Below are positions 8,088 to 16,161 of a stretch of DNA of 27,180 nt, piece after piece; position 1 is the first letter of the stretch, and each line of letters starts with the position of its first letter. Under the pieces are notes generated by a model. That model worked only from the letters and a program-made list of their open reading frames with translations, had not been told where the DNA came from and ran no database searches. The position numbers and the translations under genes are program-made. Source of the stretch: DASRZM01 sp035686365 (lineage in GTDB: Bacteria; Pseudomonadota; Gammaproteobacteria; Xanthomonadales; Xanthomonadaceae); assembly GCA_035686365.1 (NCBI GenBank), contig DASRZM010000118.1, positions 1 through 27,180 on the forward strand, given 5' to 3'.

Positions 8088-8113
8088 GAACCTCTGAACA
8101 CGTTCAGAGGTTC
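8088..8113. repeat. perfect 12-bp inverted repeat (hairpin 1)
   Basis: GAACCTCTGAAC (8088-8099) and GTTCAGAGGTTC (8102-8113) are exact reverse complements separated by AC. It lies 35 nt after the DUF4124 stop, between convergent genes. No T-run follows on either strand, so it is not a textbook intrinsic terminator. It may be a REP-like element or a bidirectional transcript end. Confidence 0.85.
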
Positions 8114-8133
8114 GCGCGCCATGAATGGCGCGC
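8114..8133. repeat. perfect 9-bp inverted repeat (hairpin 2)
   Basis: GCGCGCCAT (8114-8122) and ATGGCGCGC (8125-8133) are exact reverse complements separated by GA. It begins at the base after hairpin 1 ends, giving a back-to-back double hairpin of 46 nt. Confidence 0.85.
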
Positions 8134-8154
8134 TCGCCGATCATGCACGCAAGT

Positions 8155-8212
8155 GCTGGATCCGGCGGAGCCGTGTCCGGACCTGTGCCGGACTCGGCGA
8201 GTCTGATCCAGC
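8155..8212. repeat. nested inverted repeat (stem 3)
   Basis: GCTGGATC (8155-8162) pairs with GATCCAGC (8205-8212). Inside it, GTCCGG (8175-8180) pairs with CCGGAC (8188-8193) around a 7-nt loop. It completes a highly structured, non-coding 125-nt interval before the algC stop at 8240. Confidence 0.6.
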
Positions 8213-8239
8213 CCAGGATGGACTGGAGCAGAGCTTGGC

Positions 8240-10540
8240 CTAGAACGGCAGTTCGAGCTTCGGGTCCAGCGCCAGCAGCTGCGCGCGGAAGATCTCCTGG
8301 ATCCTGGCCAGCGCGTCGGCGTCGTCGGCGTCGAAACGCAGCACCAGCATCGGGGTCGTATTGGACGCCCGCACCAGGCCCCAGCCATCGGGCCAGTCGG
8401 CGCGCACCCCGTCGATCGTGGCGACCTTGGCACCCTCGAACTTCGACTGGCGGCGGAAGCGTTCGACGAAGCCATGGTGCTCGCCTTCGGCCATGGGCAC
8501 CTTCAGCTCCGGCGTGGACACGCCCTTGGGCAACTCCTCGAAGATCTCCTCGGGAGCGCGCTCGTCCGCGGCCAGGATCTCCAGCAGCCTGGCGGCCGCG
8601 TACACGCCGTCGTCGAACCCGAACCAGCGCTCGCGGAAGAAGAAGTGCCCGCTCATCTCGCCGGCCAGCTCGGCCTCGGTTTCGCGCATCTTGGCCTTGA
8701 TCAGCGAATGTCCGGTCTTCCACATCACCGGGCTGCCGCCGTGGCGCAGGATGTGGCCGGCCAGGTGACCGGTGCACTTGACGTCGTAGATGACGCTGGC
8801 GCCCGGATTGCGGCTGAGCACGTCCTGTGCGAACAGCATCAGCACCCGGTCCGGATACACGATCTCGCCCTGGCGGGTGACCACGCCCAGACGGTCGCCG
8901 TCGCCGTCCAGCGCCAGGCCCAGGTCGGCCTCCAACTTGGCCACGAAGGTGATCAAATCGGCCAGATTGTCCGGGTCGCTCGGATCCGGATGGTGGTTGG
9001 GGAACGTCCCGTCGACTTCGCAGAACAGCGGAATGACCTCGGCGCCGATGGCCTCGAGCACGGCTGGCGCGATCGCACCGGCCACACCGTTGCCGGCATC
9101 CACGACCACCTTCAGGCGCCGCTCCAGCTGCACATCGGACGCGACGCGCTCGACGTAGTCCTCGGCCACCGAAATGTGCTGGACACCGCCACGGGCGCCC
9201 GAATGCAGGTCGTTTTCGGCAATGCGCACGTACAGATTCTGGATCGCCTCGCCCGAGAGCGTCTCGCCGCCGACCATGATCTTGAAACCGTTGTAGTCGA
9301 CCGGATTGTGGCTGCCGGTCACCGCCACACCCGAACCGGTGTTGAGGTGATAAGTCGCGAAATACACCAGCGGCGTGGCCGCCACGCCGATGTCGATGAC
9401 GTCACAGCCGGCCTCGCGCAGGCCATCGATCAGCGCCTCCGACATCTGTGGCCCGGACAGGCGGCCGTCGCGTCCGACCACGATGTCCTTCAGGCCCTTC
9501 TCGTGCATCAGGGTACCGATCGACTGTCCGAGCAGCCGCGCAACCCCGGAATCCAGGCTTTGACCGACGATGCCGCGCACGTCGTAGGCGCGGAAGATGC
9601 TGCGGTCCAGCACGACCCCCTCGCTGGCGCTCTCGGGCTTGCCGGCCTTGGCCGCCGTCGGGGCGGCCACGCGAGCGGTCGGCTCTGCATGGGCGACGGC
9701 CTCGGCAAAGGTCTCATCGGGCTCGGTGACCCCACCCCGGCCGCGCAGAGCGAACATCGCCAGGCCGAGCCCACCCACGATCAGCACCAGCGCCAGGCCC
9801 AGATGGACCAGCGCGCCGCCGGGAAGCACGCCTTCGGGCTCACGCGCGGCCATCAGTACGGTCATCGGCATGCCCGGCACGGCGGTTGCCTTGGCCTGAC
9901 CGGCCAGTCCGGCGTCGCCGGCGTGCGCCAGCATGCGCGTGTTGGCGCGCACGGCCAGGAATCCGCCCACGTCGCCCAGCCCGGCCAGCCGGCTCTGCAG
10001 ATCCGGCAGCAGCGGCAGCCGCGCGTAGCCGAGCCCGACCCAGTCGCCGTCGGCACGGATCGGCGCCGCCAGCTCGATCTGGGGCAGTCCTTCGAGTTCG
10101 CTGAAGGCGACCTGCATCTCGCCATCCAGCCCGGCCGCATGCAGCATCGCCAGGCGGGCGAAGCCGAATTCGGCCAGGTCGCCGGCAAAGGCCTCGGCCA
10201 GGTCCGGCGAGCCGACCTGCGCGTCGTTCTCGCCTTCCAGCCGTGCCCGCAGGGCCTCGGCAGCGGTGGCGAGGTCGCCGTTCTCGGCGGCGCTGACCAC
10301 CTGGGCGTCCTGCAGGGCCTCGGTGAAGGCCTGGCGCGGCGCCTCCGGCAGCGCGGCGAGCTCGGCCAGCAGCCGGTCACGCGCGACATGGGCGCGGTCG
10401 TGCGCCGCCTGGTCGCTGAGCAGCGCGACGCCGATCCAGCCCAGGTACGCGCCGCCCAGGAGCAACAGCGCGCCCAGCAGCAGCCAGACGCGGCGCGACT
10501 GGCCCGCCCCGGCCTCCCGGCGGTTGTCGTTCTTGGCCAT
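8240..10540 (-). CDS. algC: phosphomannomutase/phosphoglucomutase, long membrane-anchored form
   Basis: The 766-residue protein has two parts. Residues 1-270 hold two membrane segments (about 18-42 and 245-266) flanking about 200 residues predicted to be periplasmic. Residues about 310-766 are a complete alpha-D-phosphohexomutase: phosphoserine loop TGSHNP (408-413, S410), metal loop DGDGDR (545-550), sugar-specificity loop GEMSGH (627-632) and C-terminal phosphate-binding RASNTTP. The enzyme interconverts 6-phospho and 1-phospho sugars for LPS and exopolysaccharide precursors. The joining segment (270-308) is Ala/Pro/Glu-rich. Start ATG 10540 lies 14 nt after the dut stop, in the conserved coaBC-dut-algC order. 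Long AlgC forms exist in related gammaproteobacteria. The role of the periplasmic part is not known to me. Confidence 0.94.
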   Translation of the reverse strand: MAKNDNRREAGAGQSRRVWLLLGALLLLGGAYLGWIGVALLSDQAAHDRAHVARDRLLAELAALPEAPRQAFTEALQDAQVVSAAENGDLATAAEALRARLEGENDAQVGSPDLAEAFAGDLAEFGFARLAMLHAAGLDGEMQVAFSELEGLPQIELAAPIRADGDWVGLGYARLPLLPDLQSRLAGLGDVGGFLAVRANTRMLAHAGDAGLAGQAKATAVPGMPMTVLMAAREPEGVLPGGALVHLGLALVLIVGGLGLAMFALRGRGGVTEPDETFAEAVAHAEPTARVAAPTAAKAGKPESASEGVVLDRSIFRAYDVRGIVGQSLDSGVARLLGQSIGTLMHEKGLKDIVVGRDGRLSGPQMSEALIDGLREAGCDVIDIGVAATPLVYFATYHLNTGSGVAVTGSHNPVDYNGFKIMVGGETLSGEAIQNLYVRIAENDLHSGARGGVQHISVAEDYVERVASDVQLERRLKVVVDAGNGVAGAIAPAVLEAIGAEVIPLFCEVDGTFPNHHPDPSDPDNLADLITFVAKLEADLGLALDGDGDRLGVVTRQGEIVYPDRVLMLFAQDVLSRNPGASVIYDVKCTGHLAGHILRHGGSPVMWKTGHSLIKAKMRETEAELAGEMSGHFFFRERWFGFDDGVYAAARLLEILAADERAPEEIFEELPKGVSTPELKVPMAEGEHHGFVERFRRQSKFEGAKVATIDGVRADWPDGWGLVRASNTTPMLVLRFDADDADALARIQEIFRAQLLALDPKLELPF

Positions 10541-10554
10541 GGCCCCCTATGTCC

Positions 10555-11010
10555 TCAGCGAGTCCCGGTATGACCGAATCCGCCCTCGCCGCGATCGGAG
10601 GTGGCGAAGGCCTCGACCCGGCGGAAGCGCACGCGTTCGACCGGCATGAACACCAGCTGCGCGATCCGGTCCCCCGGGGTGATGGTATAGGCCGCCCCGC
10701 TCCGGTTCCAACAGCTGATCATCAGCGGCCCCTGGTAATCGGCGTCGATCAGCCCGACCAGGTTGCCCAGGACCAGTCCGTGGCGGTGGCCCAGGCCCGA
10801 GCGGGGCAGGATCACCGCGCACAGCCCGGCATCCCCGATATGGATGGCCAGGCCGCTGGGAACCAGCGCGCTGTCGCCGGCACCCAGGCTCAGCTCGGCC
10901 TCGACCATCGCGCGCAGATCCAGCCCGGCCGCCCCCGCGGTGGCGTACTCGGGCAGCGGAAACTCGGCCCCCAGGCGGGGGTCGACCACGCGCAGCTCGA
11001 CATCACGCAT
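10555..11010 (-). CDS. dut: dUTP diphosphatase
   Basis: The 151-residue trimeric dUTPase hydrolyses dUTP to dUMP, limiting uracil in DNA and supplying thymidylate synthesis. All five family motifs are visible: AGLDLRA (28-34), PRSGLGHRHG (69-78), GLIDADYQGPL (86-96, with the catalytic Asp), RIAQLVF (115-121) and the mobile C-terminal RGEGGFGHTG (140-149). Length matches E. coli Dut. Start ATG 11010 overlaps the coaBC end by 8 bases, and the longer upstream frame lies over coaBC and is rejected. It is the middle gene of coaBC-dut-algC. Confidence 0.97.
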   Translation of the reverse strand: MRDVELRVVDPRLGAEFPLPEYATAGAAGLDLRAMVEAELSLGAGDSALVPSGLAIHIGDAGLCAVILPRSGLGHRHGLVLGNLVGLIDADYQGPLMISCWNRSGAAYTITPGDRIAQLVFMPVERVRFRRVEAFATSDRGEGGFGHTGTR

Positions 11011-12211
11011 CGGCGCGCTCCCGCAGACGCTGCGCGAGTAGCCGCAGCAGGGCCTCGGCCACGACTCGCTTGTGGTCCGGGCCCAGGCTGGCATGCCCGC
11101 CGGGCCAGAACACCTCCAGGGCATTGCGCTCCGAATCGAATCCGAGCCCGGCCGCGTCGACCCGGTTGGCCGCGACCATGTCCAGCCCCTTGTCCCGCAG
11201 CTTGGCCCTGGCGTTGGCCTCCAGCGCTTCGGTCTCGGCCGCGAACCCGAGCAGGAAGGGACGCTGCGGTCGCCGCGCGACCTCGGCAAGGATGTCCGGC
11301 GTGCGCACCAGTTCCAGCACCATGGGGCCGTCCTGCTTCTTGATCTTCTGCGGCGCCCGCTGTGCCGGCCGGTAATCGGCCACGGCCGCGGCGGCGACGA
11401 ACACCTCGTGCCCTGCGAGCCGGTCCATCACCGCCTGGTGCATTTGATCCGCGCTGCGCACGTCCACCCGGCTGACCCCGGCCGGGGTCGACAAGCGCAC
11501 CGGTCCGGCCACCAGCGTGACCTCGGCGCCCAGGGCACGCGCGGCCTCGGCGATCGCGAATCCCATGCGCCCGGAACTGCGGTTGCCCAGGTAGCGCACC
11601 GGATCCACGTCCTCGAAGGTGGGCCCGGCGTTGACCAGGATCCGGCGGCCGGCGAGCGGCGCCCCGGGCGCGGCCAGCACCGCCGCGGCGATCGCCTCCG
11701 GTTCGACCATGCGGCCCGGGCCGACCTCGCCGCAGGCCTGGTCGCCCTCGTCCGGCCCCAGGATCTGCGCACCGCGCGAGTGCAGGATCTCGACATTGGC
11801 GCGGGTCGCAGGGTGCGCCCACATGACCCGGTTCATCGCCGGCGCCAGCGTCAGCGGCGCCTGGCTGGCCAGGCACAGGGTACTGAGCAGATCGTCGGCC
11901 AGCCCATGCGCCAGCCGCGCGATCAGGTCGGCCGAGGCCGGGGCAATGACGATGCGGTCGGCCCAGCGCGCCAGCTCGATGTGGCCCATCGCCGCCTCGG
12001 CGGCCTCGTCCCACAGCGAATCGCGCACCGGGTTGCCCGACAGCGCCTGGAAGCTCAGCGGGGTGACGAAGCGGCGGGCCGAAGCGGTCATCACCACGCG
12101 AACCTGGGCCCCACGCTCACACAGCCGCCGCGTGAGTTCGGCGGCCTTGTAGGCCGCGATCCCGCCGCTGACGCCGAGCAGGATGCGCGGGGCGCGCACA
12201 GGGTCGGTCAC
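11003..12211 (-). CDS. coaBC: bifunctional phosphopantothenoylcysteine decarboxylase/synthetase
   Basis: The 402-residue flavoenzyme carries out two steps of coenzyme A synthesis: CoaB joins 4'-phosphopantothenate and cysteine, and CoaC decarboxylates the product. The CoaC half (1-185) shows the active-site His of GHIEL (H77), PAMN (124-127) and the Cys of the ACGEVGPGRM block (C160). The CoaB half (190-400) shows the NAGPTFEDVDPVRY nucleotide site, NRSSGRMG (210-217) and KIKK (289-292). Start GTG 12211 has no clear Shine-Dalgarno sequence. It is first in coaBC-dut-algC and divergent from radC. Confidence 0.97.
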   Translation of the reverse strand: MTDPVRAPRILLGVSGGIAAYKAAELTRRLCERGAQVRVVMTASARRFVTPLSFQALSGNPVRDSLWDEAAEAAMGHIELARWADRIVIAPASADLIARLAHGLADDLLSTLCLASQAPLTLAPAMNRVMWAHPATRANVEILHSRGAQILGPDEGDQACGEVGPGRMVEPEAIAAAVLAAPGAPLAGRRILVNAGPTFEDVDPVRYLGNRSSGRMGFAIAEAARALGAEVTLVAGPVRLSTPAGVSRVDVRSADQMHQAVMDRLAGHEVFVAAAAVADYRPAQRAPQKIKKQDGPMVLELVRTPDILAEVARRPQRPFLLGFAAETEALEANARAKLRDKGLDMVAANRVDAAGLGFDSERNALEVFWPGGHASLGPDHKRVVAEALLRLLAQRLRERADA

Positions 12212-12308
12212 GTAAGGAGAATTCCCAGGCCGGAGTGCGCGGTTAGCTTACCGGAAACCCCGCGCGCCTCCGATGGCCGTCCACCCGGCTGCAGGCAAGG
12301 ATGCAGCC

Positions 12309-12980
12309 ATGAGCATCCGCTGCTGGCCCGTCGACGAGCGACCTCGCGAGAAGCTGCTGCGCCACGGCGCCGGGGCGCTCTCGGATGCAGAACTGCTGGC
12401 CCTGTTCATCGGTTCGGGCGGACGCGGGCGCGACGCGGTGCAGGTCGCGCGCGGGCTGCTTGCTGCCGGTGGCCTGCGCACGCTGCTGGACACCGACGCG
12501 GCGCAGATGGCGGCGCTGCCGGGGTTGGGCCCGGCCCGCGCCTGTGCGCTGAAGGCGGCGCTGGAGCTGGGCACGCGGCATCTGGCCGGCAGCCTGGCGC
12601 GCGGGGCGGCGCTGACCGATCCGGCCGCGGCCGGACGCTACTTCGCCACCCGCCTGCGCCCGCATCCCAACGAGGTGTTCGCGTGCCTGTTCCTGGACAA
12701 CCGCCACCGGGCGATCGCGTTCGAGGAGCTCTTCCGCGGCACCATCGACGGCGCCCAGGTGCATCCGCGCGAGGTCGTGCGGCGCTCGCTGGCGCACAAC
12801 GCCGCCGCGGTGATGTTCGGCCACAACCACCCCAGCGGCGTGGCCGAGCCCAGCGCCGCGGACCGTGCGATCACCCGGCGCCTCGCCGATGCGCTGGCGC
12901 TGATCGACGTGCGCGTGCTCGATCACTTCGTGGTGGGCGATGCCGAGGCGGTCTCGTTCGCGCAGCGCGGGCTGCTCTGA
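12309..12980 (+). CDS. radC: RadC family JAB/MPN protein
   Basis: The 223-residue product has an N-terminal helix-hairpin-helix-like segment (MAALPGLGPARA, 67-78) and a C-terminal JAB/MPN metalloprotease-like domain with the JAMM motif HNHPSG (172-177) and downstream D185. Length equals E. coli RadC (222). The family was first linked to DNA repair, but its true activity is unsettled. ATG 12309 is chosen over 12273 because the conserved MSIRCWPVDERPREKLL block starts there. It is divergent from coaBC, a widely conserved arrangement. Confidence 0.94.
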   Translation: MSIRCWPVDERPREKLLRHGAGALSDAELLALFIGSGGRGRDAVQVARGLLAAGGLRTLLDTDAAQMAALPGLGPARACALKAALELGTRHLAGSLARGAALTDPAAAGRYFATRLRPHPNEVFACLFLDNRHRAIAFEELFRGTIDGAQVHPREVVRRSLAHNAAAVMFGHNHPSGVAEPSAADRAITRRLADALALIDVRVLDHFVVGDAEAVSFAQRGLL

Positions 12981-13004
12981 GCAGTCGTCGCGGCGGCCGC
13001 AGGT

Positions 13005-13035
13005 TTGCGCCGGCCCACGCTACGGCGCTTATACT
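13005..13035 (+). promoter_or_regulatory. candidate promoter of the HD/PDE-like gene
   Basis: TATACT (13030-13035) is a five-of-six -10 match. TTGCGC (13005-13010) is a weak -35, with a long 19-nt spacer. It lies 25 nt after the radC stop and would give a leader of about 30 nt containing the strong ribosome-binding site. The -10 is convincing in this GC-rich setting, the -35 less so. Confidence 0.5.
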
Positions 13036-13056
13036 GCGGCCGGGTTCACGGTCCCT

Positions 13057-13063
13057 GGAGGGG
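13057..13063 (+). promoter_or_regulatory. ribosome-binding site deciding the GTG start at 13071
   Basis: GGAGGGG lies 7 nt before GTG 13071. It rules out the upstream TTG at 13005 as the start, since that codon falls in the putative -35 region. Confidence 0.75.
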
Positions 13064-13070
13064 ATCCCGG

Positions 13071-14147
13071 GTGATTCTCGGGTTGGCGCAATCGTTTCCG
13101 CCGGATGCGGCCGAACGGCAGCTGCCCGATGTGGACAGCGCGCGGGCGCTGATCGGCGCCCGGCGTCCGGCGGTCCTGGAGCGGATCCGCGCCCGGGTTG
13201 CCTCCGCCGACGGGCGCGGCGACGTGCTTTCGATGCGCCGCTTCGAGGACGCCATCGTCCTCGCGGTCGCCCGATTCGGCGTGCGCCATGGCAGCTGGGG
13301 CGAGGACCACCACGACTACCACAACGAGGATCATGCGCTGGAGATCCTCGACGGCCGGGTCGGCCGCCTGATGAATGGCGTCGGGGTCCAGGCGCTGCCG
13401 CCCACGGACTGGCGGATGCTGATGCTGTTCGGCGCCTGCCACGACCTGCGCCAGCGCGAACGGGTCGACTTCCGCCACCCGATCGGCAACAACGAGGCCG
13501 CCAGCATCGCCGAGGCCACGCGCATCATGGTCGCGGCCGGCTTCGAGACCGCACGCGACGACGCCGACTTCCTGGCCATGGAACTGATGATCGCCGGCTC
13601 GACCTTCGACGCCCGGCCCACGCCGCCGCCCTCGGAGTTCAATCCGGCCGAGGTCGCGGCCACCGGCGGCGCGCTGGCGCCGAAGCTGCCGGCGATCCTC
13701 GACCGCGAGGTGCCGGACTGGCGCAAGCGCGAGCACATCGGCCGCGCACTGACGCTGGCCATGCTGGCCTCGGACCTGGACACGGCGAACGTCGCCGAGT
13801 CGTTCGTGGCGCTGGCCGAAAGCGCCGCGCGCCTGTGCCGCGAGCGCGAGGCGTTTGCCGGCCGTGCCCTCGATGCGACCGAGTCGGCGGGTCCGTGCCT
13901 GGACTTCCTCAGCCGCGGCCAGGAGCGCTACTTCTTCGAGCTGCACCGCTTCTGCTCGGAGCTGGGTTCGCGCTGCTTCGCCGCCGGCAAGGAGGCCAAT
14001 GCGGCGCGCGTGAGCACGGTTTCGGCGCGACTGCGCGAACGCTTCCCCGCCGCCGGCCACGATGCCACCACCGGGGCCCAGGTGGTCGCGGCCTTCCTGG
14101 AGCTGGCGCGCTCCATCGACACCCACGGCGCCACGCCCGCGCGCTGA
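13071..14147 (+). CDS. HD-fold protein resembling class I cyclic-nucleotide phosphodiesterases
   Basis: The product is 358 residues with no signal peptide or membrane segment, so it is probably cytosolic. Metal-binding residues fall in the order of an HD phosphohydrolase: H84 and H88 in YHNEDHA (83-89), H124-D125 (CHDLRQ), H136 in HPIGNNEA (136-143) and D235 in SDLDTAN. The wording is close to class I 3',5'-cyclic nucleotide phosphodiesterases, which carry YHNxxHA, HDxxHPGxxN and a late Asp. A cyclic nucleotide or other phosphoester substrate is therefore possible but unproven. The purine-clamp glutamine cannot be assigned by eye. It follows radC by 90 nt with its own promoter and is convergent with the TonB locus. 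It could instead be an HD protein of different substrate range. Confidence 0.8.
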   Translation: MILGLAQSFPPDAAERQLPDVDSARALIGARRPAVLERIRARVASADGRGDVLSMRRFEDAIVLAVARFGVRHGSWGEDHHDYHNEDHALEILDGRVGRLMNGVGVQALPPTDWRMLMLFGACHDLRQRERVDFRHPIGNNEAASIAEATRIMVAAGFETARDDADFLAMELMIAGSTFDARPTPPPSEFNPAEVAATGGALAPKLPAILDREVPDWRKREHIGRALTLAMLASDLDTANVAESFVALAESAARLCREREAFAGRALDATESAGPCLDFLSRGQERYFFELHRFCSELGSRCFAAGKEANAARVSTVSARLRERFPAAGHDATTGAQVVAAFLELARSIDTHGATPAR

Positions 14148-14195
14148 CGGGCCGGAAGGCCGGACGGGTCGCGCCCGGCCTCGCCAGCGGAGTCG

Positions 14196-14230
14196 AAAAA
14201 CGGAACGGGCCGGCATGGCCGGCCCGTTCC
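14196..14230 (-). terminator. intrinsic terminator of the beta-helix gene
   Basis: A perfect 13-bp GC-rich stem, GGAACGGGCCGGC (14202-14214) and GCCGGCCCGTTCC (14218-14230), surrounds a 3-nt loop. On the minus strand the stem is followed by one G and then TTTTT (14196-14200), a classic rho-independent terminator 32 nt after the stop at 14262. On the plus strand no T-run follows, so its use by the convergent HD gene is uncertain. Confidence 0.9.
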
Positions 14231-14261
14231 CAACGGTGTGCGCGCTTCCGATCGCGGTGTT

Positions 14262-16031
14262 CTACTGCGTGAAGCGGTCGCCTCCGGGCCGGAAGGTCCA
14301 GCCCTCGGTCCAGTCCGTGCGGCCGTCGAATGCACCACGGTAGGGGGTGAAGTCGAAGAAGCCGTCCTCGCCCACGACGCGCAGCCCGCCCGAGCGTGCC
14401 GGCGAGCCTGCCGTCGGCTGGTAACCGTTCAACTGCAGCGGGGCGATCTGGTTACCGGCGAATGCCGCAGAGTTGAAGAAATCCTGCGTGTTCCACGGCG
14501 CGTCGCCGTCCTGCTTGAAATTGGTGGCGCAATCGATGAGGACACCGTTGAAGGCCGTGATGCCCGTCGGTGAGGCCGGCGTGCCGGCCGCCGTGTAGGT
14601 CGGACCGTTGGTGATGTTGATGCAGCTCGCCGGATAGCCGCCGACCACCGTGTTCCAGATCTGGCCGGCCGAACCCTCCTTCAGGCGGATGCCGTCGCCG
14701 GAGCCGGCAGTACCGAGCAAGGTCAGGTTCGACAGCACCGGGGTCGCCCGCGGCAGCGCGTCGTCGTTGTCCGGATTGTTGGCCGCTTCGATGCCGTGGT
14801 CCTCGCCGAAGCCGTCGCCGTCGGCGACCAGGGCGTACTGGATCTTGCCGCTCCAACCCAGGTCCCAGTCGATGCCATCGTCGCCGCCTTCGGTCACCAC
14901 CACGTGCTTGACGTTGACGGTACCGCCGAAGAACTCCACGCCGTCGTCCTGGCCGCGATAGGCCTGGATGTGGTGGACGGTGGTGCCGTCGCCCACGCCC
15001 TGGAACGTGAAGGCATTGACCTCGGCGTTCTCGAAGAAGCGGATGCCAGCGTAGCGGACCTGGAAGTAGCTGATCTCGCCACTGCTGTCATGCGGATCGT
15101 CGCCACCAAAGCGCTGGGTCTGGTCGAACTCGGAGAAGCAGTTGAACGGCGCCTGCGGGCAGGCGTTCGCAGGTGCGTTGCCGGAGACCACCAGGCCGCC
15201 GACGTCGCCCGGCGCAGCCTCGGTGTTGTCGACGAAGCCGTCGTTGATGCTGGTGAACACGATCGGCGCCCACGGCCGGCCGTTGGCGAAGATCTTCGAG
15301 CCGGGGTTCACGTACAGGTAGTCGGCCGTACCGCCGTCGCCGGCCAGTACGGTACCGGGTTCGATGGTGACCGTCGCCTGGTTGGCATTGTCGCCGCCGA
15401 CCCTGACCAGCCCGTCGAGCAGCCAGGTCGTGTCGTTGGTCAGCACGACGTCCTGATCGAGCAGGTTGCCACTGAGCACGCACGAACGCGGCAGCGAGCC
15501 GGCGCTGGCGAAGCTCGGGCAGCCGGTGAACTCGGTCTGGTAGGCGCACATCGGCTCGCTGCCGAGGCCCACCGCGCGCTGACCCTGTTCCAGTTCCAGG
15601 GTCACGTCCGGGAGTCCGCTGGCCTCGTTCATGTCGAGCTCGACGGTGATGCGGTTGCAGCTGTGCACGGTGACGGTGGACGTGCCGCCCACCACCGGTG
15701 CGCCGGGCGGCGTGAACGGCGAACCGAAGTTGCCTCCGGAGTAAAGCTGGATGTTGTCGCTGCTGCTGAATTCGTGCTCGACCATATGCGGCGCGGTGAT
15801 GATCCAGTACGGATTGCCGTCATTGTCGAAGCTGAACAGGGCCAGGAAGAACACGCCGGAGCCGTCGGGCAGTCCGACGTAGTCCACCGTAGCGCCGCGG
15901 CCGGACTCGGAGCTGTTGAACCAGTTGCCGTCGAAGGCGTCGCTGAGCTTGACCGCCGCAGCGGCCGGACCGGCGCACAGCGCAGTCGCCAGCGCGCCGG
16001 CGGCCGTGAAAGCGTGGAGTCTGGGTGTCAT
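14262..16031 (-). CDS. secreted right-handed beta-helix protein paired with the TonB receptor
   Basis: The product is 589 residues. A signal peptide (1-26, cleavage near PAAAA) precedes an N-terminal module (about 30-150) opening with DGNWFNSSESGRG, a pattern I know from exported proteins of this bacterial group. Cysteines at 125, 162, 171 and 184 could form disulfides. Residues about 180-585 are repetitive Asn/Gly/Asp-rich rungs (TIEPGTVLAG, PIVFTSIND, VGGLVVSGNAP, DGVEFFGGTVNVKHVVV) typical of a parallel beta-helix. Related proteins often sit beside TonB-dependent receptors in Proteobacteria and Bacteroidetes. ATG 16031 has GAGGAA 8 nt upstream. It lies 130 nt after the receptor gene, with possible own control and its own terminator. 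It may bind or present a ligand at the cell surface. No enzymatic residues were recognised. Confidence 0.82.
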   Translation of the reverse strand: MTPRLHAFTAAGALATALCAGPAAAAVKLSDAFDGNWFNSSESGRGATVDYVGLPDGSGVFFLALFSFDNDGNPYWIITAPHMVEHEFSSSDNIQLYSGGNFGSPFTPPGAPVVGGTSTVTVHSCNRITVELDMNEASGLPDVTLELEQGQRAVGLGSEPMCAYQTEFTGCPSFASAGSLPRSCVLSGNLLDQDVVLTNDTTWLLDGLVRVGGDNANQATVTIEPGTVLAGDGGTADYLYVNPGSKIFANGRPWAPIVFTSINDGFVDNTEAAPGDVGGLVVSGNAPANACPQAPFNCFSEFDQTQRFGGDDPHDSSGEISYFQVRYAGIRFFENAEVNAFTFQGVGDGTTVHHIQAYRGQDDGVEFFGGTVNVKHVVVTEGGDDGIDWDLGWSGKIQYALVADGDGFGEDHGIEAANNPDNDDALPRATPVLSNLTLLGTAGSGDGIRLKEGSAGQIWNTVVGGYPASCINITNGPTYTAAGTPASPTGITAFNGVLIDCATNFKQDGDAPWNTQDFFNSAAFAGNQIAPLQLNGYQPTAGSPARSGGLRVVGEDGFFDFTPYRGAFDGRTDWTEGWTFRPGGDRFTQ

Positions 16032-16116
16032 CGGATGAATTCCTCGGATCGTTGCAGGGAGGCCGGTACTGCCGACGCGGCTCCGCCACGGCAGTCAACT
16101 GATGTCGCAAGAGCCT

Positions 16117-16134
16117 ATTGCACGACCGTTACAG
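16117..16134 (-). promoter_or_regulatory. candidate Pho-box-like direct repeat before the beta-helix gene
   Basis: On the minus strand: CTGTAAC, 4 nt, GTGCAAT, the 7-4-7 layout of PhoB boxes (CTGTCAT repeats). Matches are 5/7 and 4/7. It lies in the 130-nt gap between the receptor stop and the beta-helix start, 86 nt before the ATG, in an AT-richer patch. No clear -10 follows at the expected distance. It is suggestive only. Confidence 0.3.
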
Positions 16135-16161
16135 AAATATGGCTCCGGCTCCCGGCCGCCT

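Noticed and set aside
6644..12254. The 10-mer AGCTTACCGG occurs in both the xthA/pyrE (6644) and coaBC/radC (12245) divergent gaps; its complement contains TAAGCT, a possible -10
   Set aside because: Shared 10-mers are expected by chance many times in 27 kb, and no -35 partner is visible at either site.
11072..14272. Open frame of 1066 codons on the plus strand spanning coaBC antisense, radC and the HD gene
   Set aside because: It crosses several real genes in other frames and shows no domain; it is an artefact of high GC and few stop codons.
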